Part shown: positions 53,385 through 62,663 of the stretch, piece by piece
Numbering within the stretch: the first letter of the stretch is position 1
Layout: every line of letters begins with the position of its first letter
DNA from: Rikenellaceae bacterium
Lineage (GTDB): Bacteria; Bacteroidota; Bacteroidia; Bacteroidales; Rikenellaceae
Direction: 5' to 3'
Assembly (NCBI GenBank): GCA_017442365.1
Contig: JAFRZW010000007.1
Location: forward strand, 248,001 to 312,000
Length of the DNA: 64,000 bases
Notes under the pieces: generated by a model
Databases searched by the model: none
Told to the model about the DNA's origin: nothing
The model's input: the letters and a program-made list of their open reading frames with translations, nothing else
Program-made: the position numbers and the translations under genes

Positions 53385-55445
53385 ATGCAAAACGGAAAAA
53401 TTGGGGTAACAACTGAAAACATTTTCCCCGTCATCAAAAAATTTCTCTATTCGGATCACGAGATTTTCCTGCGTGAGTTGGTTTCGAATGCCGTAGATGC
53501 AACGCAGAAATTGCGCACGCTCTCGTCGATTGGCGAGTTCAAGGGCGAGTTGGGCGATCTGACCATTCGTGTTTCGGTCGATGAGGCGGCTCGCACGCTG
53601 ACCGTATCGGATTCGGGTATCGGTATGACCGCCGAGGAGGTCGATAAGTACATCAACCAGATCGCCTTCTCGGGTGCTGAGGAGTTTATGGCAAAGTATC
53701 AGAATCAGGCCATTATCGGCCACTTCGGTTTGGGATTTTACTCGGCATTTATGGTATCGGACAAGGTGGAGATTCGCACTCGCTCGTATCGTGAAGGCTC
53801 GAAGACCGTCGTTTGGAGTTGCGAGGGCACGCCCGAATACACGATGACCGAAACAGACGAGGAGCGTGGCCACGGCACCGATATCGTTCTGCACATCTCG
53901 GAGGATTGCAAAGAGTACACCGAAGCGGCTCAGATCGAGGGGCTGTTGCGCAAGTATTGCCGTTTCCTGCCTGTCGAGATCGCCTTTGGCAAAAAGAAGG
54001 AGTGGAAGGACGGCAAGTATGTCGATACCGACAAGGATAACATCATCAACGACACCAAGCCTCTGTGGACTGTTAAACCGTCGGAGATCACCGAGGAGCA
54101 GTACAAGGAGTTCTACCGCGAGATGTATCCGATGAGCGACGATCCGTTGTTCTATATCCACCTGAACATCGACTATCCGTTCAATCTGACGGGTATCCTC
54201 TATTTCCCGAAGATTCGCAACAACTTCGAGATTCAGAAGAGCAAGATTCAGCTCTACTGCAATCAGGTCTTTGTTACCGACTCGGTCGAGGGTATCGTTC
54301 CCGAGTTCCTCACGCTGTTGCACGGTGTGATCGACTCGCCCGATATTCCGCTCAACGTGTCGCGTAGCTACTTGCAGAGCGACAGCAACGTGAAGAAGAT
54401 CTCGGGTTACATCACCCGCAAGGTTGCCGATCGTTTGCAGGAGCTGTTCAATACGATGCGCCCCGAATACGAATCGAAATGGGACGATCTGAAGATCTTT
54501 ATTCAGTATGGTATCATCACCGACGAGAAGTTCTCGGAGCGAGCTCAGGACTTTATGTTGTGGAAGAATACCGATGGCAAATATTTCACCCCGAAGGAGT
54601 ATGCCGACTTGGTGCGTGAGAATCAGACCGACAAAGATGGTACGCTGGTATTCCTCTATGCCGACGACGCGATCGACAAGATGAGTTTCATCGAGAGCGC
54701 AAAGGCTCGCGGCTACGATGTACTGTTGATGAATGGTCAGCTCGACAGCCACTATATTAATTGGTACGAGAACAAGAACGAGAAGTGCAGCTTCGTGCGC
54801 GTCGATAGCGACGTAGTGGATAAGTTGATCCGCAAGGCTGACGCTCAAACGATGTCGCTCACTGCTGCTCAGCAGGATATTATGCGTCCCGTTTTCGAGA
54901 GCCAGATGCCCGTCGATGAGAAGATTACATACAACATTGCCTTCGAGGCTATGGACGCTGACGACGCCCCCGTGGTGATCACCCAGAACGAGTATATGCG
55001 TCGTATGAAGGAGATGGCAGCAGTTAGTGGTGGTGGTATGAGTCAATTCTATGGTCAGATGCCCGACAACTTCACCATCGCCGTCAATGGCAACCACCCG
55101 ATTGTACTCGATCTGCTCGATAAGGTTGAGAAGGAGTATGGCGACAAGTTGCGCACGATGACCAAGAAGATCGATGCTGCAACAGCCGAGCAGACTCGCT
55201 TTATGGAGGTCATCAAGGATAAGAAGGAGGCCGACCTGACCGACGAGGAGAAGTCGATGCGCACCGAACTTAACGAGAAGATCACCGCGTTGCTCGACGA
55301 GCGCAACACCCGTCTGCGCGAGATTGGTTCGGAGAATAGCCGCGTGCGTCAGATCATCGACCTGGCGCTGTTGTCGAACGGAATGTTGAAGGGCAAGAAC
55401 CTCACCTCGTTCATTCGTCGCAGCATCGAGCTGATCGAACGATAG
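53385..55445 (+). CDS. htpG: Molecular chaperone HtpG (Hsp90)
   Basis: Bacterial Hsp90, an ATP-dependent dimeric chaperone of the cytosol. The GHKL nucleotide-binding N domain carries ELVSNAVDA near 27-35, SDSGIGM near 76-82, and GHFGLGFYSAF near 118. The middle domain includes IYFPKIRNN-like sequence and NVSRSYLQSD. The C-terminal dimerisation domain is shorter and divergent, as usual in Bacteroidetes. At 686 residues it is within the Bacteroidetes range. It is monocistronic with a terminator at 55470-55508. Confidence 0.96.
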   Translation: MQNGKIGVTTENIFPVIKKFLYSDHEIFLRELVSNAVDATQKLRTLSSIGEFKGELGDLTIRVSVDEAARTLTVSDSGIGMTAEEVDKYINQIAFSGAEEFMAKYQNQAIIGHFGLGFYSAFMVSDKVEIRTRSYREGSKTVVWSCEGTPEYTMTETDEERGHGTDIVLHISEDCKEYTEAAQIEGLLRKYCRFLPVEIAFGKKKEWKDGKYVDTDKDNIINDTKPLWTVKPSEITEEQYKEFYREMYPMSDDPLFYIHLNIDYPFNLTGILYFPKIRNNFEIQKSKIQLYCNQVFVTDSVEGIVPEFLTLLHGVIDSPDIPLNVSRSYLQSDSNVKKISGYITRKVADRLQELFNTMRPEYESKWDDLKIFIQYGIITDEKFSERAQDFMLWKNTDGKYFTPKEYADLVRENQTDKDGTLVFLYADDAIDKMSFIESAKARGYDVLLMNGQLDSHYINWYENKNEKCSFVRVDSDVVDKLIRKADAQTMSLTAAQQDIMRPVFESQMPVDEKITYNIAFEAMDADDAPVVITQNEYMRRMKEMAAVSGGGMSQFYGQMPDNFTIAVNGNHPIVLDLLDKVEKEYGDKLRTMTKKIDAATAEQTRFMEVIKDKKEADLTDEEKSMRTELNEKITALLDERNTRLREIGSENSRVRQIIDLALLSNGMLKGKNLTSFIRRSIELIER

Positions 55446-55469
55446 CATTTGCGCGTGCCGAAATTCAAT

Positions 55470-55508
55470 GTTAGCCGCTCGTCTGACCTTGTGTCGGGCG
55501 AGCGGCTA
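55470..55508 (+). terminator. Terminator of htpG
   Basis: TTAGCCGCTCG and CGAGCGGCTAA form an 11-bp stem with a 17-base loop, followed by TTTATTG. Confidence 0.75.
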
Positions 55509-55602
55509 ATTTATTGTTAATCAATTATTACGAACGCTTTTCAAAGCTGTTACAATTTTGTTAAATCTCGCGTCGGGCTATTGTAATTTTATTTTCTGTT
55601 TT

Positions 55603-55610
55603 TATCTTTG
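55603..55610 (+). promoter_or_regulatory. Promoter -7 box of the PepSY-like lipoprotein gene
   Basis: TATCTTTG, 50 bases before the ATG at 55661. Confidence 0.6.
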
Positions 55611-55660
55611 TGGTACCAACAAAACTAAAACAATAAATTATTAAAAATAGACAAGAGAGT

Positions 55661-56104
55661 ATGAAAAATTTATTTGTAGCAGCTATTATGATTGCGATGT
55701 CGATTCCGATGATCGCTTGCGATAAGTACGACGACTTTGGTTCGATGAGCCTTGCTCAGAGTTCGCCCAAAATCAATACGACCGTTGTGTCGATCTATCC
55801 TAACGCTCGTGTGGTTGATATCGACCGCGAGCTTCGCACCTACGAAGTCGAGATCATCGACAATGGTGTTAAGCGCGAGGTGATTCTCGATCTGTCGTTC
55901 GGTTGGATACGTACCGAGACCGAGGTTCGCCACGTCGATCTGCCCGAGGCAGTAACCAGCCGCATCGCAACCAAATATGCGGGTTGGCGTATCGATGATG
56001 CTAAGTTGATTGATACCCCCGATGGCAGCCACTATCGCATCGAGATCGAGAAAAACGACCGCGACCGTACGGTCAAGATCACAGCAGCGGGCGAAATCAT
56101 CTAA
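55661..56104 (+). CDS. PepSY-like domain lipoprotein (DUF2874 type)
   Basis: A 147-residue exported protein. The signal MKNLFVAAIMIAMSIPMIAC ends in a likely lipobox cysteine at position 20. The mature part contains two beta-rich repeats of the PepSY-like fold (VVSIYPNARVVDIDRELRTY and ATKYAGWRIDDAKLIDTPDG), the pattern of DUF2874 / beta-lactamase-inhibitor-like proteins common in Bacteroidetes. Function is unknown. It has its own promoter and a terminator after it. Confidence 0.82.
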   Translation: MKNLFVAAIMIAMSIPMIACDKYDDFGSMSLAQSSPKINTTVVSIYPNARVVDIDRELRTYEVEIIDNGVKREVILDLSFGWIRTETEVRHVDLPEAVTSRIATKYAGWRIDDAKLIDTPDGSHYRIEIEKNDRDRTVKITAAGEII

Positions 56105-56155
56105 TTTCGACCGAGCTAACTTCAATTATCAGGTTTAACAATATTGGTGAAAAGA

Positions 56156-56194
56156 GCAGCCGCCTGTACGACGTGATGTCGGGCAGGCGGCTGC
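56156..56194. terminator. Bidirectional terminator hairpin
   Basis: GCAGCCGCCTG and CAGGCGGCTGC form an 11-bp stem with a 17-base loop between the convergent PepSY-like and epimerase genes. T tracts are weak on both sides. Confidence 0.7.
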
Positions 56195-56221
56195 ATTGTT
56201 GGTTGGTAGAGTGTGTGCTCA

Positions 56222-57223
56222 CTACTCGGCGTAGAGCCACGTTGTCATCGACCATTTACCATTGGGCTCGATCGACGCGAAGCCGGTCAGCTCGTCGGGC
56301 AGATCGCGCATATTGGGGGCATTGGTTGCCCACGACATAGGCTCAGGACAGATCCAGGGCACCTCGCCGCCATTGTTCCATACGGTCCAATACTTCGTCT
56401 TCTCATCGACGCGATAGAAGACGCGATGACCGTTGCGAACGTTACGAATGATGGCGCCTCGATACTCTTTGCCATCGACCTCGATCGGAGCGAGCGTAAA
56501 TGCAGCACTGATCGGGCCGTGTCCTACGGGCATAACGCCCTCGTCAGCCAAGTGCTCAAAAGCACCTTCGAGCGGTGTGCGGGTGTCGCTCGGCAGATTC
56601 TGCTCGGTCAGCAACCAGCGCTCGCCTGCCGACAATACCAAACGGTAGTCATCGCCCACGCTATCTGCCATAAACGGCACATTGAGCGGGGTGTGATAAC
56701 CCACGCCAATCGGCATTGCGCTTTGGCTGCGGTTGAAGAATACCACCGAGTGCTCCAAGCCAGCATTGCTCAGGCGGAAGATCATCTTGCACTTGAACTC
56801 GTGGGGCAGGTGGCGGAAGATCACATCGTTAGCTGCATTCGAGTAGAAACGAGCCTCGATCAGAACCTCGTCGTCGCTCTCGATAGCCTTCGATACCACA
56901 AAGGGTTGCGACTTGATCACGCCGTGGTGGTAGGCACCCTCGGCGGGAATCGTTACGGGGAAATCGTAGCTGCGCCCCTCGAACTCGAAGTGCGCGCCGG
57001 CAATACGGTTGGGCGGCAACAGCAGCGGCAGACCATAGACGTGGGGGCGAACTTTGAAGTTCTCGACCTCCTCGGGCTTAGGCGTGCGCAGAATCTCGAT
57101 GCCGAGGCGAGTGTTTGCCAAGCGCACCAGATTTGCACCCATCGACGGAATGAGCAGAGCGGTGTAGTCCCCCTTCGAGAACTCCACAGCCTCCATTCCA
57201 TACCAATCTATACGACGTATCAT
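56222..57223 (-). CDS. Aldose 1-epimerase-like protein (galactose mutarotase fold)
   Basis: A 333-residue cytosolic enzyme of the aldose epimerase superfamily. Catalytic-type histidines appear in GAYHHGVIK near 117 and GVGYHTPLNVPF near 175, and a glutamate near the C terminus could act as the base. There is no signal peptide, so a soluble cytoplasmic sugar is expected. The sugar is not identified. The gene follows trxA by 15 bases on the minus strand. Confidence 0.8.
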   Translation of the reverse strand: MIRRIDWYGMEAVEFSKGDYTALLIPSMGANLVRLANTRLGIEILRTPKPEEVENFKVRPHVYGLPLLLPPNRIAGAHFEFEGRSYDFPVTIPAEGAYHHGVIKSQPFVVSKAIESDDEVLIEARFYSNAANDVIFRHLPHEFKCKMIFRLSNAGLEHSVVFFNRSQSAMPIGVGYHTPLNVPFMADSVGDDYRLVLSAGERWLLTEQNLPSDTRTPLEGAFEHLADEGVMPVGHGPISAAFTLAPIEVDGKEYRGAIIRNVRNGHRVFYRVDEKTKYWTVWNNGGEVPWICPEPMSWATNAPNMRDLPDELTGFASIEPNGKWSMTTWLYAE

Positions 57224-57238
57224 CGCTGGTCGGGTATT

Positions 57239-57553
57239 TTAGAGCAACTTTTCGATCTTAGCTTTCAGAGCATCTTTCGACGCTGCGCCAACGTTCTTAT
57301 CGACAACCTCGCCGCCCTTCACAAAGACAACGGTCGGAATGTTGCGCACACCGAACTTTGCAACAGCCTCTTCGCACTCCTCGACGTCGCACTTTGCTAC
57401 CAGCACGCGACCCTCGTACTCTGCTGCCAATTCATCAATAATGGGGGCGATCATACGGCAGGGACCACACCACTCAGCCCAAAAATCGATCACTACCGGC
57501 TGCTCCGAACCGATTACCTCCTGAAAATTCTCATTTGTAATTGCTAATGCCAT
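57239..57553 (-). CDS. trxA: Thioredoxin
   Basis: A 104-residue thioredoxin with the active site WCGPC at residues 28-32 and the cis-proline in RNIPTVVFVKGG. There is no signal peptide, so it is a cytosolic disulfide reductase. It lies 27 bases after dnaE and 15 bases before the epimerase gene. Confidence 0.96.
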   Translation of the reverse strand: MALAITNENFQEVIGSEQPVVIDFWAEWCGPCRMIAPIIDELAAEYEGRVLVAKCDVEECEEAVAKFGVRNIPTVVFVKGGEVVDKNVGAASKDALKAKIEKLL

Positions 57554-57580
57554 AACTGTAAATGTTTTTTAGTTTGTTGT

Positions 57581-60500
57581 TTATTTGATCTGATATTTCT
57601 CTTTACTTATTCCGTTATCCTCGAAGAATGCGACCATATCTCGCGGCAGAATTTTGTAGGTGTTCGAGTACATTTGTACCGCCACATCGCTCTCGCTGTC
57701 GCGTACTTTGATGCGCAAAATGGTCTTGCCCTTCGACTCTTTGATCCGCTCGGTCAGCTCACGCACAAAAGTTTCGGTCAGTTCATTCACCTCCAACGTA
57801 ACATACATATCCTTGATATGCTCCTCGACCTCGTGCATCTGCATAATCGAGGTGATCATCAACTCCATCTCGGTACGACCTCGCGCGATGTTCTCCTTCG
57901 ACTGGAAACGGCGCGGCTGGATCTTACCCTTGACATAGAGCATATAGTCGTTGTACATATACTTGCGAAGATTCTCGTATTCGCGTCCGAACAGCGAAAA
58001 TTCGTGTATCTCGCCACTGTAATCCTCCATCTTGAAGCGACCATACGGGCGACCCTGCTTCGAGGTGAGGTGTGTCGTGTCGATCACCATTCCTCCGAAC
58101 GACACGTCGCGTGGTTGGCTGTTGGCAATATCTTTCAGATCGCTCAGCTGCACCGTACACATATTGTCGAGTATATATTTGTAGTCGTCGAGCGGGTGTG
58201 CCGACAGATACAGTCCAACCACCTCGCGCTCCTTTTTGAGTGTTTCGATTGGCGAGGCCTCTTGGCAAACGGGCACCGTCGGACGCGCGATCTCGACCGC
58301 TACACCAATACCGCCGAACAGACTCTGCATCGAGTCTTGGCGATCGGCTTGGAACTTCGAACCATAGCGAATCAGCTGCTGGATCATCGTGTCGCCCTCG
58401 CGTGAGCGCATATCCTGAGCCGTCAATTTACTACGGTGGAAGTCGATCAGCGAATCGAAAGCACCGGCGTATGCCAGATTTTCGATACACTTGCTATTGA
58501 CTGCCGAGAAATTGACTCGCTCCATAAAGTCGTACAGATCCTTAAACTCGCCATTCACTCGTCGGTCGTCGATAATGCTCTTTACGGCCGCCTCGCCGAC
58601 GCCCTTGATTGCAGCCAAACCGAAACGAACGTTGCCCTCGGCATCTGCCGAGAAATTGTTGAACGATTTATTCACGTCGGGTCCGAGTACGTTGATACCC
58701 ATACGCTTACATTCGCTCATATAGAGCGTGATCTGCTCAATGTTCGACAGGTTTCGACTCAGTACTGCCGCCATAAATTCGGCGGGGTAGTTGGCTTTGA
58801 GGTAAGCCGTTTGGAATGCCACCCACGAGTAGCAGGTCGCGTGCGACTTATTGAATGCGTATGATGCAAATTTCTCCCAATCGGCCCAGATCTTTTCGAG
58901 CACCTTCGGGTCGTGGCCATTCTGCTGACCACCCGTAATGAATTTCGGTTTCAGCTCGTCAAGCTTCGACTTGATCTTCTTACCCATCGCCTTACGCAAC
59001 GTGTCGCTCTCGCCTCGCGTAAATCCGCCCAGCAGACGCGACAGCAACATCACCTGCTCCTGATAGACCGTAATACCGTAAGTATCTTTCAGATACTTCT
59101 CCATAATCGGGATATCATAGACGATCGGCTCGTCGCCGTGCTTACGGGCGATGAACTGCGGAATGTAGTCCATCGGACCGGGGCGATAGAGTGCATTCAT
59201 TGCAATCAGATCCTCGAATGTCGAGGGTTGCAACTCGCGCAGGTACTTCTGCATACCTGCCGACTCGAACTGGAACGTGCCGACCGTACGACCTTCGCAA
59301 TAGAGTTTATATGTTGCTGGATCATTGATGATCGAGAAGTCATCAATATCGACCTTTTTGCCGCGCGTATAGAAGACATTTTCGACAGCGTCTTTGATGA
59401 TCGACAACGTTTTCAGACCCAAGAAGTCCATCTTGATCAGTCCCGTATCTTCGATCACCGAACCTTCGTACTGCGTTACGAGTATCTTCTCGCCCGTCTC
59501 CTTGTCATCGGCCGTCGAAACGGGCACCCAATCGGTGATGTCGTCTCGGCAAATAATTGTACCGCAGGCGTGTACGCCCGTATTACGGACGTTGCCTTCG
59601 AGCATTTTGGCATACTCGATCGTGTCGTGCATTGTGGGGTCGGTCGATTGCTCAGCCTCCTTCAATTCGGGAACGAGCTCGATAGCGTGGCCGAGGCTCT
59701 TGACGCGACCTCCATCGGGGGTCTTGTCGGGTACAAGTTTGCACAGGCGGTTCGACTCATCGAGTGGCAACTTCTGCACACGTGCCACGTCCTTGATGGC
59801 CGACTTGGTCGCCATCGTGCCGTAGGTAATGATATGTGCAACCTTCTCCTTGCCATATTTTTGTGTAACCCAATTCAGCACGCGACCGCGACCGTCATCA
59901 TCAAAGTCGATATCGATATCGGGCAACGAGATTCGGTCGGGGTTCAGGAATCGCTCGAACAGCAGGTCGTAGGCAATGGGGTCGATCTGTGTAATTCCCA
60001 AGCAGTAGGCAACTGCCGAGCCCGCTGCCGAACCACGACCCGGACCCACCGACACATCGAGTTGTTCGCGTGCAGCGGTGATGAAGTCCTGCACAATCAG
60101 GAAGTAACCCGGGAAACCCATCGTCTTCATAATGTGCAACTCGAAGACCAATCGCTCCCGCACCTCCTCCGACAGCGGGTCGCCATAGCGTTTCTTAGCA
60201 CCGATAAAGGTCAGGTGCGCCAAGTAATCGGCCTCGAACTTGATTCGATACAATTTGTCGTAACCGCCCAAACGCTCAATCTTCTTATGAGCATCTTCCT
60301 CGCTCATCACCACATTGCCATTCTCGTCGCGTGTAAATTCGTCGAAGAGATCCTTTTCGGTCAATCGTGCGCGATACTCTGCCTCGGTGCCAAACTCCTC
60401 GGGAATGGCGAACGTAGGCATAATCGGTGCGTGGTCGATCGAGTAGTGCTCCACTTGGTTGCATATATCGACCGTATTGGCCATCGCCTCGGGAACATCG

Positions 60501-61570
60501 CCAAAGATCTTCTCCATCTCCTCGCGCGTTTTCAGCCACTCCTGCTTCGAGTAGAGCATACGTTTCGGGTCGTCCAGATCCTTGCCCGTACTGAGGCATA
60601 TCAATCGGTCGTGCGCTTCGGCGTTCTCCTCATCAACAAAGTGAACGTCGTTGGTGCAGATCAATTTAATATCATACTTATCGGCTAACTTTTTGAGTTG
60701 CTCATTGACTTTGAGCTGCATCGGATAGGCCTCGTGGTTGGCTCGCGCTACGGTCGCCTTGTGCAGCTGCAACTCCAAGTAGTAGTCCTCGCCAAAGACA
60801 CGCTTGTACCACTGCACAGCCTCTTCGGCCTCAGCCATCTGATCGTTGGTGATTCGCTTTGGGATCTCGCCACCCAAGCAGGCCGAGCAGCATATCAATC
60901 CTTCGTGATACTTCTCCAACTCCGTACGGTCGGTACGCGGACGCATATAGAAACCCTCGGTCCACGCCTTCGATACGATCTTGATCAGATTGTGATAACC
61001 CTTCTCGTTCTTTGCCAGCAATATGAGGTGGTAGCCACCCTGATCCTCCTTGTGCGATTTATCTTTGAGGTTGAGCGCACGACGAGCCACATAGACCTCG
61101 CAACCGATAATCGGCTTGAAGTCGGGCACCGCCTCCAATTTGGCAATCTTCTCGCGTGCTGTTGCGGGGCTGAAACCAAACTCCTTGTCCATCGCCTCGA
61201 CCTGCTTGACGTGAGCTTCGAGTTTGGTGTGGGCAATGACAGCCTCAGGTGTTGGATCTTTGTGCGTATCCAGCTTCAAAAGCTCCAACTTGCGGTCGGC
61301 AAGGTATGCAGCCGCGTCCGAGTGCTCGGCGAGCAACCCTTCGAGTGCGGCGAGCAACTTTTTCAGATCCTTGATCTTATCGCGTCGCTTACCGTTCTGT
61401 TTCTTGACATAGTTGTAGAACTCCTTGACACCGAACATATTACCGTGGTCAGTCAAGGCTATGCCGGGCATACCGTCGGCCATAGCTTTATCGACCAGAC
61501 GGGCTATGCTTGCCTGACCGTCGAGGATCGAGTATTGGGAGTGAACGTGTAAGTGTACGAAATTTTGCAT
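57581..61570 (-). CDS. dnaE: DNA polymerase III subunit alpha
   Basis: Replicative polymerase catalytic subunit, 1329 residues. The N-terminal PHP domain starts with HLHVHSQYSILDGQA and LTDHGNMFG. It is interrupted by a charged, helical insertion at about residues 58-149 before FKPIIGCEVYVARR. The palm carries PDIDIDFDDDGR with the catalytic aspartates, and the GPGRGSAAGSAVAYCLG motif is upstream. The helix-hairpin-helix and OB-fold domains follow, with a C-terminal tail of about 130 residues. It heads the dnaE-trxA-epimerase operon and has a TATCTTTG promoter box at 61601-61594. Confidence 0.97.
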   Translation of the reverse strand: MQNFVHLHVHSQYSILDGQASIARLVDKAMADGMPGIALTDHGNMFGVKEFYNYVKKQNGKRRDKIKDLKKLLAALEGLLAEHSDAAAYLADRKLELLKLDTHKDPTPEAVIAHTKLEAHVKQVEAMDKEFGFSPATAREKIAKLEAVPDFKPIIGCEVYVARRALNLKDKSHKEDQGGYHLILLAKNEKGYHNLIKIVSKAWTEGFYMRPRTDRTELEKYHEGLICCSACLGGEIPKRITNDQMAEAEEAVQWYKRVFGEDYYLELQLHKATVARANHEAYPMQLKVNEQLKKLADKYDIKLICTNDVHFVDEENAEAHDRLICLSTGKDLDDPKRMLYSKQEWLKTREEMEKIFGDVPEAMANTVDICNQVEHYSIDHAPIMPTFAIPEEFGTEAEYRARLTEKDLFDEFTRDENGNVVMSEEDAHKKIERLGGYDKLYRIKFEADYLAHLTFIGAKKRYGDPLSEEVRERLVFELHIMKTMGFPGYFLIVQDFITAAREQLDVSVGPGRGSAAGSAVAYCLGITQIDPIAYDLLFERFLNPDRISLPDIDIDFDDDGRGRVLNWVTQKYGKEKVAHIITYGTMATKSAIKDVARVQKLPLDESNRLCKLVPDKTPDGGRVKSLGHAIELVPELKEAEQSTDPTMHDTIEYAKMLEGNVRNTGVHACGTIICRDDITDWVPVSTADDKETGEKILVTQYEGSVIEDTGLIKMDFLGLKTLSIIKDAVENVFYTRGKKVDIDDFSIINDPATYKLYCEGRTVGTFQFESAGMQKYLRELQPSTFEDLIAMNALYRPGPMDYIPQFIARKHGDEPIVYDIPIMEKYLKDTYGITVYQEQVMLLSRLLGGFTRGESDTLRKAMGKKIKSKLDELKPKFITGGQQNGHDPKVLEKIWADWEKFASYAFNKSHATCYSWVAFQTAYLKANYPAEFMAAVLSRNLSNIEQITLYMSECKRMGINVLGPDVNKSFNNFSADAEGNVRFGLAAIKGVGEAAVKSIIDDRRVNGEFKDLYDFMERVNFSAVNSKCIENLAYAGAFDSLIDFHRSKLTAQDMRSREGDTMIQQLIRYGSKFQADRQDSMQSLFGGIGVAVEIARPTVPVCQEASPIETLKKEREVVGLYLSAHPLDDYKYILDNMCTVQLSDLKDIANSQPRDVSFGGMVIDTTHLTSKQGRPYGRFKMEDYSGEIHEFSLFGREYENLRKYMYNDYMLYVKGKIQPRRFQSKENIARGRTEMELMITSIMQMHEVEEHIKDMYVTLEVNELTETFVRELTERIKESKGKTILRIKVRDSESDVAVQMYSNTYKILPRDMVAFFEDNGISKEKYQIK

Positions 61571-61593
61571 TGGGCTACTGATTCAATTGTAGG

Positions 61594-61601
61594 CAAAGAT
61601 A
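61594..61601 (-). promoter_or_regulatory. Promoter -7 box of dnaE
   Basis: Minus-strand TATCTTTG, 23 bases before the dnaE ATG. It is divergent from the DUF2007 gene's box at 61615-61622. Confidence 0.6.
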
Positions 61602-61614
61602 AGCAAACTTGCAC

Positions 61615-61622
61615 TAATTTTG
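61615..61622 (+). promoter_or_regulatory. Promoter -7 box of the DUF2007 gene
   Basis: TAATTTTG, 54 bases before the ATG at 61676. Confidence 0.5.
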
Positions 61623-61675
61623 CCTACAAATGTCGAGGATTTTATTAACAATATTTTGATCAATTTCGAAACCGT

Positions 61676-61915
61676 ATGAAAGACACCAAAATGGACTCGA
61701 CCTCGCTCATTGCTTTGGCCCGTTTCGATCGCGCCGAACAGTTGGCCGTTGCTCGTTCGATACTCGATAACGCCAACATCGACTCTGTCGTTCGCAACGA
61801 ATATACAGCAACGATTCTTCCGCTCGGCGACGATTTTGCAGCCGAGTTGATGGTGCGCGAGGAGGACGCAGCCCGCGCATCGAGGCTACTGCGTGATTTT
61901 ATAAAAGGGATATGA
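61676..61915 (+). CDS. DUF2007 domain protein
   Basis: A 79-residue cytosolic protein consisting of a single DUF2007 ('putative signal transducing') domain. The family pattern ARFDRAEQLAVARSILDNAN, then AELMVREEDAARASRLL, resembles an ACT/PII-like small fold. Function is unknown. It lies between the divergent dnaE and the convergent aroE genes. Confidence 0.83.
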   Translation: MKDTKMDSTSLIALARFDRAEQLAVARSILDNANIDSVVRNEYTATILPLGDDFAAELMVREEDAARASRLLRDFIKGI

Positions 61916-61920
61916 TTTTG

Positions 61921-62658
61921 CTACTCGTTCCAGATTGCCCACGCGCGCTCGGCCTGACGTTCGAGCATAAGTTGTCCATTGACCGTCTGGGCGCCACGTT
62001 CGGCACCGCGTGCAAGGAATTGCGTTAGGGGAGGATTATAGACCAGATCGAACAATGCGTGGCTCTCGTCGAGCAGTGAGTAGGGGATTTCGGGAGCCTC
62101 GTCAATATTCGGGAAGGTACCGACCGGTGTGGCATTGATCACCAAGCCGATCTCCGACATCACTCGCTTGTCGATCTGTTCGTAGGTCATATTGCCACGC
62201 ATCGGATCGCGCGACACAATCGCATACTCGATACCGCGCTCGGCCAGCACATACTGCACCGCCTGCGACGCTCCGCCCGTACCCAAGAGCAGGGTAGCGG
62301 GGCGCGCTCCACCGATCAGCGCATCGAGAGTTGCGCGTATGCCATCGACATCGGTGTTGTAACCGATGAGCCTGTTATCGACTATTTTGACACAATTTAC
62401 TGCTCCTATCTCGCGTGCCTCGTCGCTGATCTCATCGAGATAGGCAAACACCTCGCGTTTATATGGAATCGTTACGTTGAATCCACACAGCGAAGGATTC
62501 TCGGCCAGCATTTGCGGCAGGGCGTCGATTGTCGGCAGTTCGAAATTGCGATATTCACAATCGGCCAACGCAGCGTCGCCCGCAAATTTACGTGCGAAAT
62601 ACTCGGCCGAAAACGAGTGGCCGAGCGTGCGACCGATCAATCCATACAAGCGTGCCAT
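61921..62658 (-). CDS. aroE: Shikimate dehydrogenase
   Basis: NADPH-dependent enzyme of the aromatic pathway that reduces 3-dehydroshikimate. The N terminus GLIGRTLGHSFSAEYF holds the substrate-binding serines. GFNVTIPYKREVF carries the catalytic lysine, and GTGGASQAVQYVL is the nucleotide-binding loop. At 245 residues it is of the short Bacteroidetes type. The frame is open to an ATG at 62739, but that overlaps the DUF368 gene and lacks family resemblance, so the ATG at 62658 is used. It follows the DUF368 gene by 5 bases. aroC is at 26979. Confidence 0.93.
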   Translation of the reverse strand: MARLYGLIGRTLGHSFSAEYFARKFAGDAALADCEYRNFELPTIDALPQMLAENPSLCGFNVTIPYKREVFAYLDEISDEAREIGAVNCVKIVDNRLIGYNTDVDGIRATLDALIGGARPATLLLGTGGASQAVQYVLAERGIEYAIVSRDPMRGNMTYEQIDKRVMSEIGLVINATPVGTFPNIDEAPEIPYSLLDESHALFDLVYNPPLTQFLARGAERGAQTVNGQLMLERQAERAWAIWNE

Positions 62659-62663
62659 AATCT

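Noticed and set aside
53337..55448. A 703-codon minus-strand open frame
   Set aside because: Antisense to htpG, which is unmistakable. No motif in the reverse product.
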